NCBI RefSeq assembly: GCF_002746455.1
Contig: NZ_NWUW01000009.1
Span: 104,656 to 168,655, forward strand
Reading direction: 5' to 3'
Origin: Bacillus fungorum
GTDB lineage: Bacteria; Bacillota; Bacilli; Bacillales; Bacillaceae_G
Length of the DNA stretch: 64,000 nt
Every line of letters starts with the position of its first letter. Position 1 is the stretch's first letter. The notes beneath the pieces were generated by a model that was not told the origin of the DNA, did not search any database, and saw nothing but the letters and a program-made list of their open reading frames with translations. Position numbers and translations under genes: made by a program. Below, piece after piece: positions 27,214 to 35,014 of this stretch.

Positions 27214-28105
27214 CTTGATGTTCAGGAACAAATAGTTCAAGACAATGGTATATATTTTCGAATTCCATCGGTGCATCTCCACCGTATTCACCATCTAAAT
27301 TAATCATTAGTTTATCTGGTGAATGTACTTTAATTCGGTTTGCTTGTGTGTATAGCACTTTTGGATTGTTAATATGTTCACCACGCTGCGCTTGTGTTGC
27401 TGCTTTAATTAAGTCGGCAATAGATCCTTTTTTCAGCACTAATAAATCAAATAAGCCATCGTTAATTGATGCATATGGTGCTACCTTTTCAAAACCACCC
27501 ACTGAACGAGTATTCGTAATTAAAAACATCGTAATTTCTTCTTGTAGTAATTTTCCATCATACTCAATTTCAACATATGTTGGATGTAATGAGGGTAACA
27601 TTTCGATACCTTTTAAATAATAAGCAAGTTGTCCTAATACGGTCTTTAGCTTACTCGGTACTTCATATGTTAATTCTGTAATACGACCGCCACCAGCGAT
27701 ATTAATAAAATATGTATCGTTTGCTCTACCAAGGTCTAATGGTACAGTTTTTCCTTCACAAATAATATCCGCCGCCTCTTCAATAGAACGAGGCACACCG
27801 ATTGCACGTGCAAAGTCATTTGTCGTTCCAACTGGAATAATTCCAAATTTCGGACGGAATTCATGCCCAACTAAACCGTTTACGACTTCATTTAACGTAC
27901 CGTCACCACCAGCCGCAATAACAACATCAAATTTACGATCCGCAGCTTGCCTCGCCGCCACAGTTGCGTCTCCAGGACCCGTTGTCGCATGACAAGATGC
28001 TTCATATCCAGCTTGTTCTAATTTTTGTAATACTTCTGGTAAGCTCTTCTTAAATAGCTCACGCCCAGAAGTAGGATTATAAATAATTCTTGCTCGCTTC
28101 ATCAT
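27200..28105 (-). CDS. dgkB: Diacylglycerol kinase DgkB (YerQ type)
   Basis: A 301-aa soluble lipid kinase that phosphorylates diacylglycerol and returns it to phospholipid synthesis. The kinase motif VIAAGGDGTLNEVVNGL is near residue 60 and PVGTTNDFARAIGVP near 95. There are two ATG codons in tandem at the start (28105 and 28102) and no ribosome binding site before either. Instead the stop codon of a 23-codon leader ORF overlaps the first ATG, which suggests translational coupling. In B. subtilis the gene follows yerO-swrC and precedes rlmCD; here these neighbours are absent or distant. Confidence 0.93.
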   Translation of the reverse strand: MMKRARIIYNPTSGRELFKKSLPEVLQKLEQAGYEASCHATTGPGDATVAARQAADRKFDVVIAAGGDGTLNEVVNGLVGHEFRPKFGIIPVGTTNDFARAIGVPRSIEEAADIICEGKTVPLDLGRANDTYFINIAGGGRITELTYEVPSKLKTVLGQLAYYLKGIEMLPSLHPTYVEIEYDGKLLQEEITMFLITNTRSVGGFEKVAPYASINDGLFDLLVLKKGSIADLIKAATQAQRGEHINNPKVLYTQANRIKVHSPDKLMINLDGEYGGDAPMEFENIYHCLELFVPEHQEDAL

Positions 28106-28173
28106 TTATTAGCACAGGAAATTTCTTTATGTATCAAAAAAGAACATACCGAACTTCTATTCAGTATTCCCAT
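28102..28173 (-). CDS. 23-aa leader ORF coupled to dgkB
   Basis: Short ORF starting MGILNRSSVCSF and ending HKEISCANK. AGGAGG stands 5 bases before its ATG (28179-28184), the strongest ribosome binding site nearby. Its TGA (28102-28104) overlaps the ATG-ATG start of dgkB. The peptide resembles nothing I know; its role is probably to deliver ribosomes to dgkB, although a regulatory leader is also possible. Confidence 0.5.
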   Translation of the reverse strand: MGILNRSSVCSFLIHKEISCANK

Positions 28174-28463
28174 GCCTACCTCCTCTCATCTTCCTATCCT
28201 TCTTTTATCCCGCTCAAACAGGCAGTAAGAACCCGATTCGTGTAGTCCATCAAAAGTAAATATTCATTTCAATGGTTTTGTTTTATTTGCCAAAAAAATT
28301 TATGTCTATCTATTTTCCTCACAACAATTTACATATAACGAATAATAACTATCTATTATTTCATGAGATGAAAAAAACCTCTACGTTTAGATTTATCATT
28401 ATTCCCACCTTTTTGCAACTATCATACCATAGTTGCTATACAAACATTTTTACAATTTCGACA

Positions 28464-28520
28464 GTTAATCAAACGTTTGTTTAAACGATTCTCTCTCATT
28501 TAAACAAACGTTTGATTAAC
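28464..28520. repeat. Perfect 22-bp inverted repeat with two CAAACGTTTG palindromes
   Basis: Arms 28464-28485 and 28499-28520 are exact reverse complements around a 13-nt spacer. Each arm contains the 10-bp palindrome CAAACGTTTG next to TTTAAA. The layout resembles a double operator for a dimeric TetR-type repressor more than a terminator, since no T run follows on either side. Confidence 0.75.
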
Positions 28521-28524
28521 CTAG

Positions 28525-28550
28525 AAAAACACCCATGTACGGGTGTTTTT
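28525..28550 (-). terminator. Intrinsic terminator of gatCAB
   Basis: AAAAACACCC atgtac GGGTGTTTTT, 8-10-bp stem just after the gatB stop. Confidence 0.85.
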
Positions 28551-28577
28551 CTGCTTAATCTTTACAAGTTACTACTA

Positions 28578-30005
28578 TTATCGCTTATTAATCTCTTCAA
28601 GTAAGATTTTGTTAACAAGCGGTGGATTTGCTTGTCCTTTTGTAGCTTTCATAATTTGACCAACTAAGAAGCCAATTGCACGGTCTTTACCGTTTTTAAA
28701 GTCTTCGATAGATTGCTCATTATTATCAAGAATTTCTGTTACAACTTTACGAAGTGTACCCTCGTCAGAAATTTGAACAAGACCTTTCGCTTTAACGATT
28801 TCTTCTGGGTCTCCACCTTTTTCAATTAATTCGTTAAATACTTTCTTCGCGATTTTAGAAGAAATTGTACCTTTTTCAATTAATTGAACCATTTTAGATA
28901 AACCAGCAGGCGTTAATGCAACGTCTTTTAATTCTTTTTGTTGTTTGTTTAAGTATGCAAGCACTTCACCCATTAACCAGTTTGATGTTAATTTCGCATC
29001 AGCACCGTCTGCAACAGTCGCTTCAAAGAAATCAGACATTTCTTTCGTTAATGTTAATACGTGTGCATCATAAGCTGGTAAGCCTAGTTCTGCAACGTAG
29101 CGAGCTTTACGTGCATCTGGAAGTTCTGGAATAGAAGCACGAACAGCTTCTTTCCACTCATCGTCGATGTAAAGTTCAACTAAGTCTGGCTCTGGGAAGT
29201 AACGGTAATCGTCAGATCCCTCTTTCACACGCATTAAGATTGTTTTCTTCGTTGCTTCATCATAACGACGTGTTTCCTGTTGGATGATACCACCAGATAA
29301 TAATTCTTTTTCTTGGCGTACTTGCTCATGCTCAAGACCTTTTTGTACGTAAGTAAATGAGTTTAAGTTTTTCAGTTCTGCTTTTGTACCGAACTTCTCT
29401 TGTCCAACTGGACGAAGGGAAATGTTCGCATCACAGCGCAAGGAACCTTCTTCCATCTTACAATCAGATACACCAGTGTATTGAATGATTGATTTTAACT
29501 TCTCTAAGTATGCATATGCTTCTTCTGGCGTACGCATATCTGGCTCAGATACGATCTCGATTAAAGGCATACCTTGACGGTTGTAGTCTACTAATGAACC
29601 ATCAGCTGTATGCGTTGATTTACCAGCATCTTCTTCTAAATGAAGACGTGTAATACCGATACGTTTCTTTTTACCATCTACTTCGATTTCAATCCAACCA
29701 TTTTCACCAATTGGCTTATCAAATTGAGAGATTTGGTAAGCTTTCGGATTATCTGGGTAGAAATAGTTTTTACGGTCAAACTTCGTTTCCGTTGCGATTT
29801 CACAGTTTAATGCCATTGCAGCTTTCATTGCAAAGTTAACTGCTTCTTTATTTAAAGTAGGAAGTACCCCTGGGTATCCTAAGTCAATTACACTTGTTTG
29901 TGTATTTGGCTCCGCTCCGAATTCTGTTGGACTCGCAGAGAAAATTTTCGAATTCGTTTTTAACTCAACGTGAACCTCTAAACCAATAATTGTTTCTAAA
30001 TTCAT
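28578..30005 (-). CDS. gatB: Glutamyl-tRNA(Gln) / aspartyl-tRNA(Asn) amidotransferase subunit B
   Basis: A 475-aa subunit of the GatCAB complex that activates misacylated Glu-tRNAGln (and Asp-tRNAAsn) by phosphorylation and binds the tRNA. It has the family opening [19 protein letters not shown], the cradle domain ([26 protein letters not shown]) and the C-terminal YqeY-like tail domain. It is the third gene of gatC-gatA-gatB, 14 bp after gatA with its own AGGAGG-type site. The organism therefore presumably lacks GlnRS, as usual in Bacillus. Confidence 0.96.
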   Translation of the reverse strand: MNLETIIGLEVHVELKTNSKIFSASPTEFGAEPNTQTSVIDLGYPGVLPTLNKEAVNFAMKAAMALNCEIATETKFDRKNYFYPDNPKAYQISQFDKPIGENGWIEIEVDGKKKRIGITRLHLEEDAGKSTHTADGSLVDYNRQGMPLIEIVSEPDMRTPEEAYAYLEKLKSIIQYTGVSDCKMEEGSLRCDANISLRPVGQEKFGTKAELKNLNSFTYVQKGLEHEQVRQEKELLSGGIIQQETRRYDEATKKTILMRVKEGSDDYRYFPEPDLVELYIDDEWKEAVRASIPELPDARKARYVAELGLPAYDAHVLTLTKEMSDFFEATVADGADAKLTSNWLMGEVLAYLNKQQKELKDVALTPAGLSKMVQLIEKGTISSKIAKKVFNELIEKGGDPEEIVKAKGLVQISDEGTLRKVVTEILDNNEQSIEDFKNGKDRAIGFLVGQIMKATKGQANPPLVNKILLEEINKR

Positions 30006-30019
30006 CTATGCTCGCCTCC

Positions 30020-31477
30020 TTACAGACTTGCTTTTTTTGTATGATAGTCTGTTGCTTGCTCAAACGCATGTGCAACGCGGTAAATTGTCGCTTCATCGAA
30101 GTGTTTACCAATGATTTGTAAACCAAGTGGCATGTTGTTAGCACCGAATCCACATGGAACAGAAATCGCTGGAACACCAGCTAAGTTTACTGGGATTGTT
30201 AAAATGTCGTTCGCATACATTGTCATTGGATCATCAACTTTTTCGCCTACTTTAAATGCCGGAGTTGGCGTTGTTGGCCCAATAATAACATCGTAGTTAG
30301 CAAATACATTTTCAAAGTCGTTTTTAATTAATGTACGTACTTGTTGTGCTTTTTTGTAATATGCATCATAGTAACCAGAGCTAAGTGCAAATGTACCAAG
30401 CATAATACGACGTTTTACTTCATCACCGAAACCTTCGCTACGTGTGTTTTTGTAAAGATCTAATAAATTATTTACATTATCAGAGCGAACACCGTAACGT
30501 ACGCCATCAAAGCGTGAAAGGTTAGCAGATGCTTCAGAAGAAGATAATAAGTAATACGTTGCTAGAGCGTATTTAGAGTGGGGAAGAGATACTTCCTCCC
30601 AAGTTGCGCCCATACCTTCTAATACTTTTAAAGCAGCTAGTACTGACTCACGAGCTTCTTCGCCAACACCTTCTCCTAAGTATTCTTTCGGTACAGCAAT
30701 GCGTAAACCTTTAATATCACCTGTTAAACCAGCTAAGTAGTTTCCTACTTCAACGTTTGCAGAAGTTGCATCCATACGGTCAATACCTGAAATAGCTTGT
30801 AATAAGTATGCATTGTCTTCTACTGTACGTGTAATCGGTCCGATTTGGTCAAGTGAAGATGCAAATGCTACTAATCCGTAACGAGATACGCGTCCGTAAG
30901 TTGGTTTTAAACCTACAACGCCGCAATATGCAGCTGGTTGACGGATAGAACCACCTGTATCAGAACCTAGAGAGAATAATACTTCTCCTGCTGCTACAGC
31001 TGCTGCAGAACCACCACTAGATCCGCCTGGAACGTAATCTAAGTTCCATGGATTTTTCGTAGCATAGAAACCTGAGTTTTCATTTGAAGAACCCATTGCG
31101 AACTCGTCCATGTTTAATTTACCGATTGTAATTGTGTCAGCAGCTTTTAGCTTTTGCACAACTGTCGCATCATAAATTGGATCGAAATTTGCTAACATTT
31201 TGCTCGCACAAGTAGTACGAAGACCGTTAGTTACAATGTTATCTTTTACACCAATTGGCATACCGAATAATAAACCATTATCTTCAGCACCAATTTTCGC
31301 GTCTAATTCTTTCGCTTTCGCGCGTGCATTTTCTTCATCTAATGTAAGAAAAGCTTTTACGTTATCTTCAACATCCGCAATACGTTTGTAAGATTCTTCT
31401 ACTAAATCCGTAACGGAAATTTCTTTGTTGTTTAATTTCTTATGTAACTCTGATACTGAATGATCAAATAATGACAT
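30020..31477 (-). CDS. gatA: Glutamyl-tRNA(Gln) amidotransferase subunit A (amidase)
   Basis: A 485-aa amidase-signature enzyme that releases ammonia from glutamine or asparagine for the transamidation. The Ser-cisSer-Lys triad is visible: Lys in [11 protein letters not shown] (near residue 79), and the two serines in [16 protein letters not shown] and [11 protein letters not shown]. It lies between gatC (15 bp upstream) and gatB (14 bp downstream). Length and motif order are those of functional GatA. Confidence 0.97.
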   Translation of the reverse strand: MSLFDHSVSELHKKLNNKEISVTDLVEESYKRIADVEDNVKAFLTLDEENARAKAKELDAKIGAEDNGLLFGMPIGVKDNIVTNGLRTTCASKMLANFDPIYDATVVQKLKAADTITIGKLNMDEFAMGSSNENSGFYATKNPWNLDYVPGGSSGGSAAAVAAGEVLFSLGSDTGGSIRQPAAYCGVVGLKPTYGRVSRYGLVAFASSLDQIGPITRTVEDNAYLLQAISGIDRMDATSANVEVGNYLAGLTGDIKGLRIAVPKEYLGEGVGEEARESVLAALKVLEGMGATWEEVSLPHSKYALATYYLLSSSEASANLSRFDGVRYGVRSDNVNNLLDLYKNTRSEGFGDEVKRRIMLGTFALSSGYYDAYYKKAQQVRTLIKNDFENVFANYDVIIGPTTPTPAFKVGEKVDDPMTMYANDILTIPVNLAGVPAISVPCGFGANNMPLGLQIIGKHFDEATIYRVAHAFEQATDYHTKKASL

Positions 31478-31492
31478 CGAAATTCCCCTCCT

Positions 31493-31783
31493 CTATTCTA
31501 ATACTGCTGGAACACGGATTTGATTATCTTTGTGATCCGGTGCATTTTTTAATACTTCTTCAACTGGTAAACCTTTTTCTGGTACATCTTCACGCATAAC
31601 ATTTTTCATAGTTAATACATGAGTTGTTGGTTTTACATCTGTTGTATCTAATTCATTTAACTGTTCTGCAAATGTAACAATTGCATCTAGTTGTTTTTGA
31701 AATTTTTCTGCTTCTTGATCAGTAATAGCAAGACGTGCTAAATGTGCTACGTGCTTTACATTCTCAACGGAAATTCTTGACAC
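31493..31783 (-). CDS. gatC: Glutamyl-tRNA(Gln) amidotransferase subunit C
   Basis: A 96-aa protein wrapping around GatA and GatB to stabilise the complex. Typical sequence [20 protein letters not shown] at the start and a conserved VLxNAPDxxDNQIRVPxVLE tail. GGAGGTGG precedes the ATG. First gene of the gatCAB operon. The 140-bp gap upstream is AT-rich and contains only the terminator of the YiaA-like gene. Confidence 0.96.
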
Positions 31784-31892
31784 GGCTAGGCCACCTCCAT
31801 AATATATCGTTCAATCTACAATACTATTGATGATACCAAATTTTCAGTACTTCAAGCAAGTCAACACATGGCACTTACGCCATTTTTACATA

Positions 31893-31919
31893 AAAAAAGA
31901 AAGGCCAACGCCTTTCTTT
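31893..31919 (-). terminator. Intrinsic terminator of the YiaA-like gene
   Basis: AAAGAAAGG ccaacg CCTTTCTTT stem with a long A run on the left, which is the U run of the minus-strand RNA. Confidence 0.8.
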
Positions 31920-31924
31920 ACAAT

Positions 31925-32161
31925 TTACTCTTTATCTAACGGTTTATTTTTCGGAAATCTCTCGTTATCTTCTTCATTATCACGAATTGTTTTTTGTAAC
32001 ACAAAACAAGACATCGTCAAAAATAATGTTCCAATTAAATAGTATCCTTTTACACTAAGCGTTTCATCTAACGTATAAATCCCAATTAGCATACCTGAAA
32101 GTGCGCAAACAAATGAAGTCCATGCTAAAAACGTGAACGCTTGCGTATTTCGTCTTCTCAT
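31925..32161 (-). CDS. YiaA/YiaB-type two-helix membrane protein
   Basis: 78 aa from the ATG at 32161, chosen because GGGGGAG stands 5 bases before it; longer in-frame versions start inside that site. Two transmembrane helices (FTFLAWTSFVCALSGMLIGI and YYLIGTLFLTMSCFVLQ) separated by the family-type VKGYYLIG turn and followed by QKTIRDN and a charged tail. Function of YiaAB proteins is unknown. It is divergent from the marR gene across a 230-bp gap. Confidence 0.8.
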   Translation of the reverse strand: MRRRNTQAFTFLAWTSFVCALSGMLIGIYTLDETLSVKGYYLIGTLFLTMSCFVLQKTIRDNEEDNERFPKNKPLDKE

Positions 32162-32319
32162 CGTTCTCCCCCTCGTTAGCTGTACATCCATTATAGATAA
32201 ATATATTTACCATGATGGGTTTTTATGTAAATTCTAGTTTTATATTTATAAATCTATCATAAAAAAATACTATTTTAAAGTTAGTTTTCTGTCTAATCTG
32301 AAAAAAATAATTAAAACCA

Positions 32320-32348
32320 TTGACATTTATTTCTATTCTACATAAAAT
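32320..32348 (+). promoter_or_regulatory. Sigma-A promoter of the marR gene
   Basis: TTGACA (32320-32325) and TAAAAT (32343-32348) with a 17-bp spacer. The expected start site falls at the left edge of the operator 32356-32377. Confidence 0.8.
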
Positions 32349-32355
32349 AAAAATA

Positions 32356-32377
32356 AATATTACGAACCTCGAAATAT
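32356..32377 (+). promoter_or_regulatory. Operator copy A of the MarR/ArsA unit
   Basis: A 22-bp element AATATTACGAA..CGAAATAT just downstream of the marR -10. The same element, inverted and 19/22 identical, occurs before the ArsA-like gene (32905-32926). This points to a shared repressor site, most simply for the MarR protein. Confidence 0.6.
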
Positions 32378-32393
32378 ACGGGAGTGGAAATAA

Positions 32394-32876
32394 TTGTTGC
32401 AATATGAACATTTTTTAGACTTACTGCTAGATAACGCCAAGAAACTTTTTTATCCAGAAGAATGGGTAAGCCTAGATTTAACACTTTCTAAAACTGAAGT
32501 ATTTTGTTTACTTTGGATGGAGCGAAATACAGATATTACAATGACAAAAATTGCTGATCTTCTTGATATACCGATGAGTACAACGACAGGTGTTGTAAAT
32601 CGCCTTGTAAAAAAAGGATATATTGAACGCTATCGTGATGAAAACGACCGACGTATTGTATTCATTCGTTTAACAGAAAACGGCGTAATACTCGTTCAAG
32701 AAGTAAAACAAAATGCGGCCCATTACTTTAGCCTAGTGACAGAAGCATTATCAGAAGAAGAAAAAGCATTCTTACTACAAATCTTCCAAAAGATCATGAA
32801 TCACATTGCTACGTCACAGCAAAAAACAGAAGAAAAGGTTTCTACACCTAAAATGAAAAACATTCCGATTGAATAA
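32394..32876 (+). CDS. MarR family transcriptional regulator
   Basis: A 160-aa winged-helix repressor. The recognition region ITMTKIADLLDIPMSTTTGVV (about residues 50-70) and the wing DENDRRIVFIRLTENG (about 82-97) are intact; long terminal helices for dimerisation flank them. The start is TTG at 32394 with GGAG 9 bases upstream. It is followed after 75 bp by an ArsA-like ATPase whose promoter repeats the 22-bp element found at the marR promoter. It probably represses itself and that operon; the inducer is unknown. Confidence 0.88.
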   Translation: MLQYEHFLDLLLDNAKKLFYPEEWVSLDLTLSKTEVFCLLWMERNTDITMTKIADLLDIPMSTTTGVVNRLVKKGYIERYRDENDRRIVFIRLTENGVILVQEVKQNAAHYFSLVTEALSEEEKAFLLQIFQKIMNHIATSQQKTEEKVSTPKMKNIPIE

Positions 32877-32897
32877 AACCCTATTAGGGTTTTTATT
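32875..32897 (+). terminator. Short terminator after marR
   Basis: AAAACCC tatta GGGTTTT stem with a T5 run directly at the marR stop. It separates marR from the ArsA-like gene at least partly. Confidence 0.6.
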
Positions 32898-32904
32898 CAA
32901 AAAA

Positions 32905-32926
32905 ATATTTCGTAATTCGTAATATT
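32905..32926 (+). promoter_or_regulatory. Operator copy B before the ArsA-like gene
   Basis: Inverted copy of the 22-bp element at 32356-32377, matching it at 19 of 22 positions. It covers a candidate -10 (TAATAT, 32920-32925; weak -35 TTCAAA at 32896-32901). Confidence 0.6.
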
Positions 32927-32951
32927 CGACACTCGAAACAAAGGGGATATA

Positions 32952-34133
32952 ATGATGAGAATTATTTTGTATACAGGTAAAGGCGGCGTAGGAAAAACTA
33001 GCATTTCAGCAGCAACAGCACTTCAAAGCGCAAAACAAGGCTTAAAAACTTTAGTGATGAGCACAGACCCAGCCCATAGTTTAGGAGATTCATTTGGTAT
33101 AAAGCTATCTTCTGAGCCATTAGAAATTCGTGAAAATTTATGGGCACAAGAAATTAATACGATTTATGAAATGGAAAAAGGCTGGGGGAAATTACAAAAA
33201 TATATTACACTACTCTTCACTTCCAAAGCAGCTGATGATATTACAACAGAAGAATTAACGATGTTTCCTGGTATGGAAGACTTAATTAGCTTGCTTCGCG
33301 TACTCGATTATTATAAACAAAACACATATGATGTTATTATCATTGATTGTGCTCCAACAGGAGAAACATTAGCAATGCTCAGCTTTCCAGACATGCTCGG
33401 CTGGTGGATGGAAAAACTCTTTCCTATTAAAAGAAAAGTTTTAAAAGTTGTTCGCCCTGTAGCTCAACCACTTCTTGGTGTCCCCCTTCCAACCGATGAT
33501 ATTATGGACGAATTAACAAATACACTTGAACAGCTTGGAGAAATGAGAGATATTTTATCAAACCGAGAAATAACAAGTATCCGCATCGTTGTAAATCCCG
33601 AAAAAATGGTCATTAAAGAAGCTCAGCGTAGCTTTACTTATTTAAACTTATACGATTATAACGTAGATGCCATTATGATTAACCGCGTCATCCCTAATAC
33701 TGTCACCGATCCTTACTTTCAAGCATGGAAAGATACCCAAAAGAAATATAAAACATTAATTCAAGATAGTTTTGATCCACTTCCTATTTACGAAGCTCCA
33801 ATGTTTGAACAAGAAGTTGTTGGTTTACCTATGTTAGAACGCGTAGGAGATGCCTTATTTAAAACTGATCATTGTCCTACTGAAGTGAAATTTAACGGTC
33901 GCACTCAATATGTAAAAAAAGATGGCGATGAGTATATTTTCGTTCTGTCCATTCCCTTCTCAAACAAAAGTGAACTTGCATTAAATCAAAAAGGTGATGA
34001 GCTTATCATTCGTGCTGGTTCTGTAAAAAGGAACATCACATTACCCAAAACATTAACACACCTTTCTATTCAAGGAGCAAAATTCGAAGATGATGTACTA
34101 AACATTCGATTTGGAGGTGTCGTGCATGCGTGA
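32952..34133 (+). CDS. ArsA/GET3-like ATPase with C-terminal Hsp20-like domain
   Basis: A 393-aa deviant-Walker ATPase with one nucleotide-binding domain: P-loop GKGGVGKT (9-16), switch I DPAHSLGDSF (from 39) and switch II DCAPTGETL (from 132). Residues about 315-390 form an ArsA_HSP20-type beta domain (DEYIFVLSIPF...LNIRFGG). No Cys metal-binding site for arsenite and no CxxC zinc motif of eukaryotic Get3 is seen, so arsenical pumping is unlikely; handling of hydrophobic or membrane clients is a guess. It overlaps the 63-aa gene downstream by 8 bp. Confidence 0.85.
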   Translation: MMRIILYTGKGGVGKTSISAATALQSAKQGLKTLVMSTDPAHSLGDSFGIKLSSEPLEIRENLWAQEINTIYEMEKGWGKLQKYITLLFTSKAADDITTEELTMFPGMEDLISLLRVLDYYKQNTYDVIIIDCAPTGETLAMLSFPDMLGWWMEKLFPIKRKVLKVVRPVAQPLLGVPLPTDDIMDELTNTLEQLGEMRDILSNREITSIRIVVNPEKMVIKEAQRSFTYLNLYDYNVDAIMINRVIPNTVTDPYFQAWKDTQKKYKTLIQDSFDPLPIYEAPMFEQEVVGLPMLERVGDALFKTDHCPTEVKFNGRTQYVKKDGDEYIFVLSIPFSNKSELALNQKGDELIIRAGSVKRNITLPKTLTHLSIQGAKFEDDVLNIRFGGVVHA

Positions 34134-34317
34134 GGAACTACTACGAAAACTAATTCGTACAAAAATAAAAGTCGGTATGAATATATTAGAAGAGTTACCT
34201 GCCCCAATCCAGCAATCAGTTAAGCAAATACTAAATATTTTGCAAGAGGAGCTAGCTAATTATCCGAAGGTACGGGAGCATCATGAAGATAATTTAAAAA
34301 GCATCATAATTGAATAA
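34126..34317 (+). CDS. 63-aa partner protein of the ArsA-like ATPase
   Basis: Starts at the ATG 34126, 8 bases after a GGAGGT site inside the ArsA gene, so the two are translationally coupled. It is a small helical, amphipathic protein (RKLIRTKIKVGMNILEEL...QQSVKQILNILQEEL) with no membrane segment. I do not recognise a family. Tight overlap suggests that the products work together, for example as ATPase and adaptor. Confidence 0.7.
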   Translation: MREELLRKLIRTKIKVGMNILEELPAPIQQSVKQILNILQEELANYPKVREHHEDNLKSIIIE

Positions 34318-34378
34318 CTATCTCTGTATAGATGGCCTTTTTAGGCTTTCTATACCTTTATTGGAGTGATGTAAGTTG

Positions 34379-34846
34379 ATGAAAAAACATTCTACTATTA
34401 TACCTTGGATCATTCCTTTATTATTTTTCATTCATAATCTTGAAGAATCTTTCCAAATGCCACAATATCTTGCTAATCAATTTTCAATTCATTTTATAAC
34501 AAGTCGACGATTTTTCATTGCGATTTTCGTATTAACAATCTTTGTCTCACTTATCGTCTTTCTATATCAGCTAAACTTCTTTTCTTCTATATACTGGATT
34601 ATCTTTATACAGGGGGCAATCTTATTTAACTCTGTTCAACATATTATTTTGTTTTTCATTTACCGTTCCTATAACCCTGGCGTAATATCCGCAGCTTTCA
34701 TTGTCATCTTTTCTATTTTCTTTTTTTCATCCCAAAAACACTTCATTCATAAAAAGAAATTCATAATTACACTCGCTTTCAGCTTATTTTCTTATCCTAT
34801 TATAATTTGGATTACCTTACTATTCGCTAGTTACTTTCATTCATAA
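34379..34846 (+). CDS. HXXEE domain membrane protein
   Basis: 155 aa (or 156 from a TTG at 34376; GGAG at 34363 serves either). Four to five transmembrane helices; the first carries the family signature HNLEE (residues about 20-24) near the N-terminus. HXXEE proteins are uncharacterised membrane proteins in which the His and Glu residues suggest metal binding or hydrolysis. It follows the 63-aa gene by about 60 bp with no strong terminator between, so it may belong to the same transcript. Confidence 0.75.
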   Translation: MKKHSTIIPWIIPLLFFIHNLEESFQMPQYLANQFSIHFITSRRFFIAIFVLTIFVSLIVFLYQLNFFSSIYWIIFIQGAILFNSVQHIILFFIYRSYNPGVISAAFIVIFSIFFFSSQKHFIHKKKFIITLAFSLFSYPIIIWITLLFASYFHS

Positions 34847-34873
34847 AAAAAGACCAGGAAAAACTCCTGGTCC
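34845..34873 (+). terminator. Intrinsic terminator after the HXXEE gene
   Basis: GACCAGGA aaaac TCCTGGTC stem; A-rich before. The right flank has few Ts (CCATTACTCT), so strength is uncertain. Confidence 0.6.
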
Positions 34874-34879
34874 ATTACT

Positions 34880-34952
34880 CTACTTAACGAACATTGGATT
34901 CTACGTTATACAGAATTGGAAGGTACAGAATTAGGGTTTGTTTGTTAAGTAG
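34880..34952. repeat. 73-bp inverted-repeat element
   Basis: 13-bp arms CTACTTAACGAAC (34880-34892) and GTTTGTTAAGTAG (34940-34952) pair with one mismatch (G-U in RNA). The interior holds an imperfect direct repeat of ACAGAATT-GG. It lies between two convergent terminators and encodes nothing visible. Confidence 0.5.
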
Positions 34953-34968
34953 ATTATATGTTGAACGA

Positions 34969-34998
34969 ACTAACAGCGGAGGGGTTCCTTCTGTTAGT
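34969..34998 (-). terminator. Hairpin after metQ
   Basis: ACTAACAG/CTGTTAGT stem with a GC-rich loop, 17 bp past the metQ stop. The T run on the minus strand is weak. Confidence 0.5.
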
Positions 34999-35014
34999 CC
35001 ATTAAACCCAATCA

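Larger units (their letters stand above)
28174..28577. other. gatB-dgkB intergenic region
   Basis: 404 bp with no gene that I can support. From the right it holds the gatB terminator, a perfect 22-bp inverted repeat with a TATGAT-type -10 candidate about 45 bp downstream on the minus strand, and AT-rich DNA before the leader ORF. A 12-codon ORF with an AGGTGG site lies near 28400-28365 and looks accidental or vestigial. In B. subtilis the genes yerO (TetR) and swrC (RND efflux) occupy this place. Confidence 0.6.

Noticed and set aside
32952..34133. Arsenite efflux ATPase
   Set aside because: Single ATPase half, no metal-binding cysteines, no arsB/arsD/arsR nearby, and an Hsp20-like tail.
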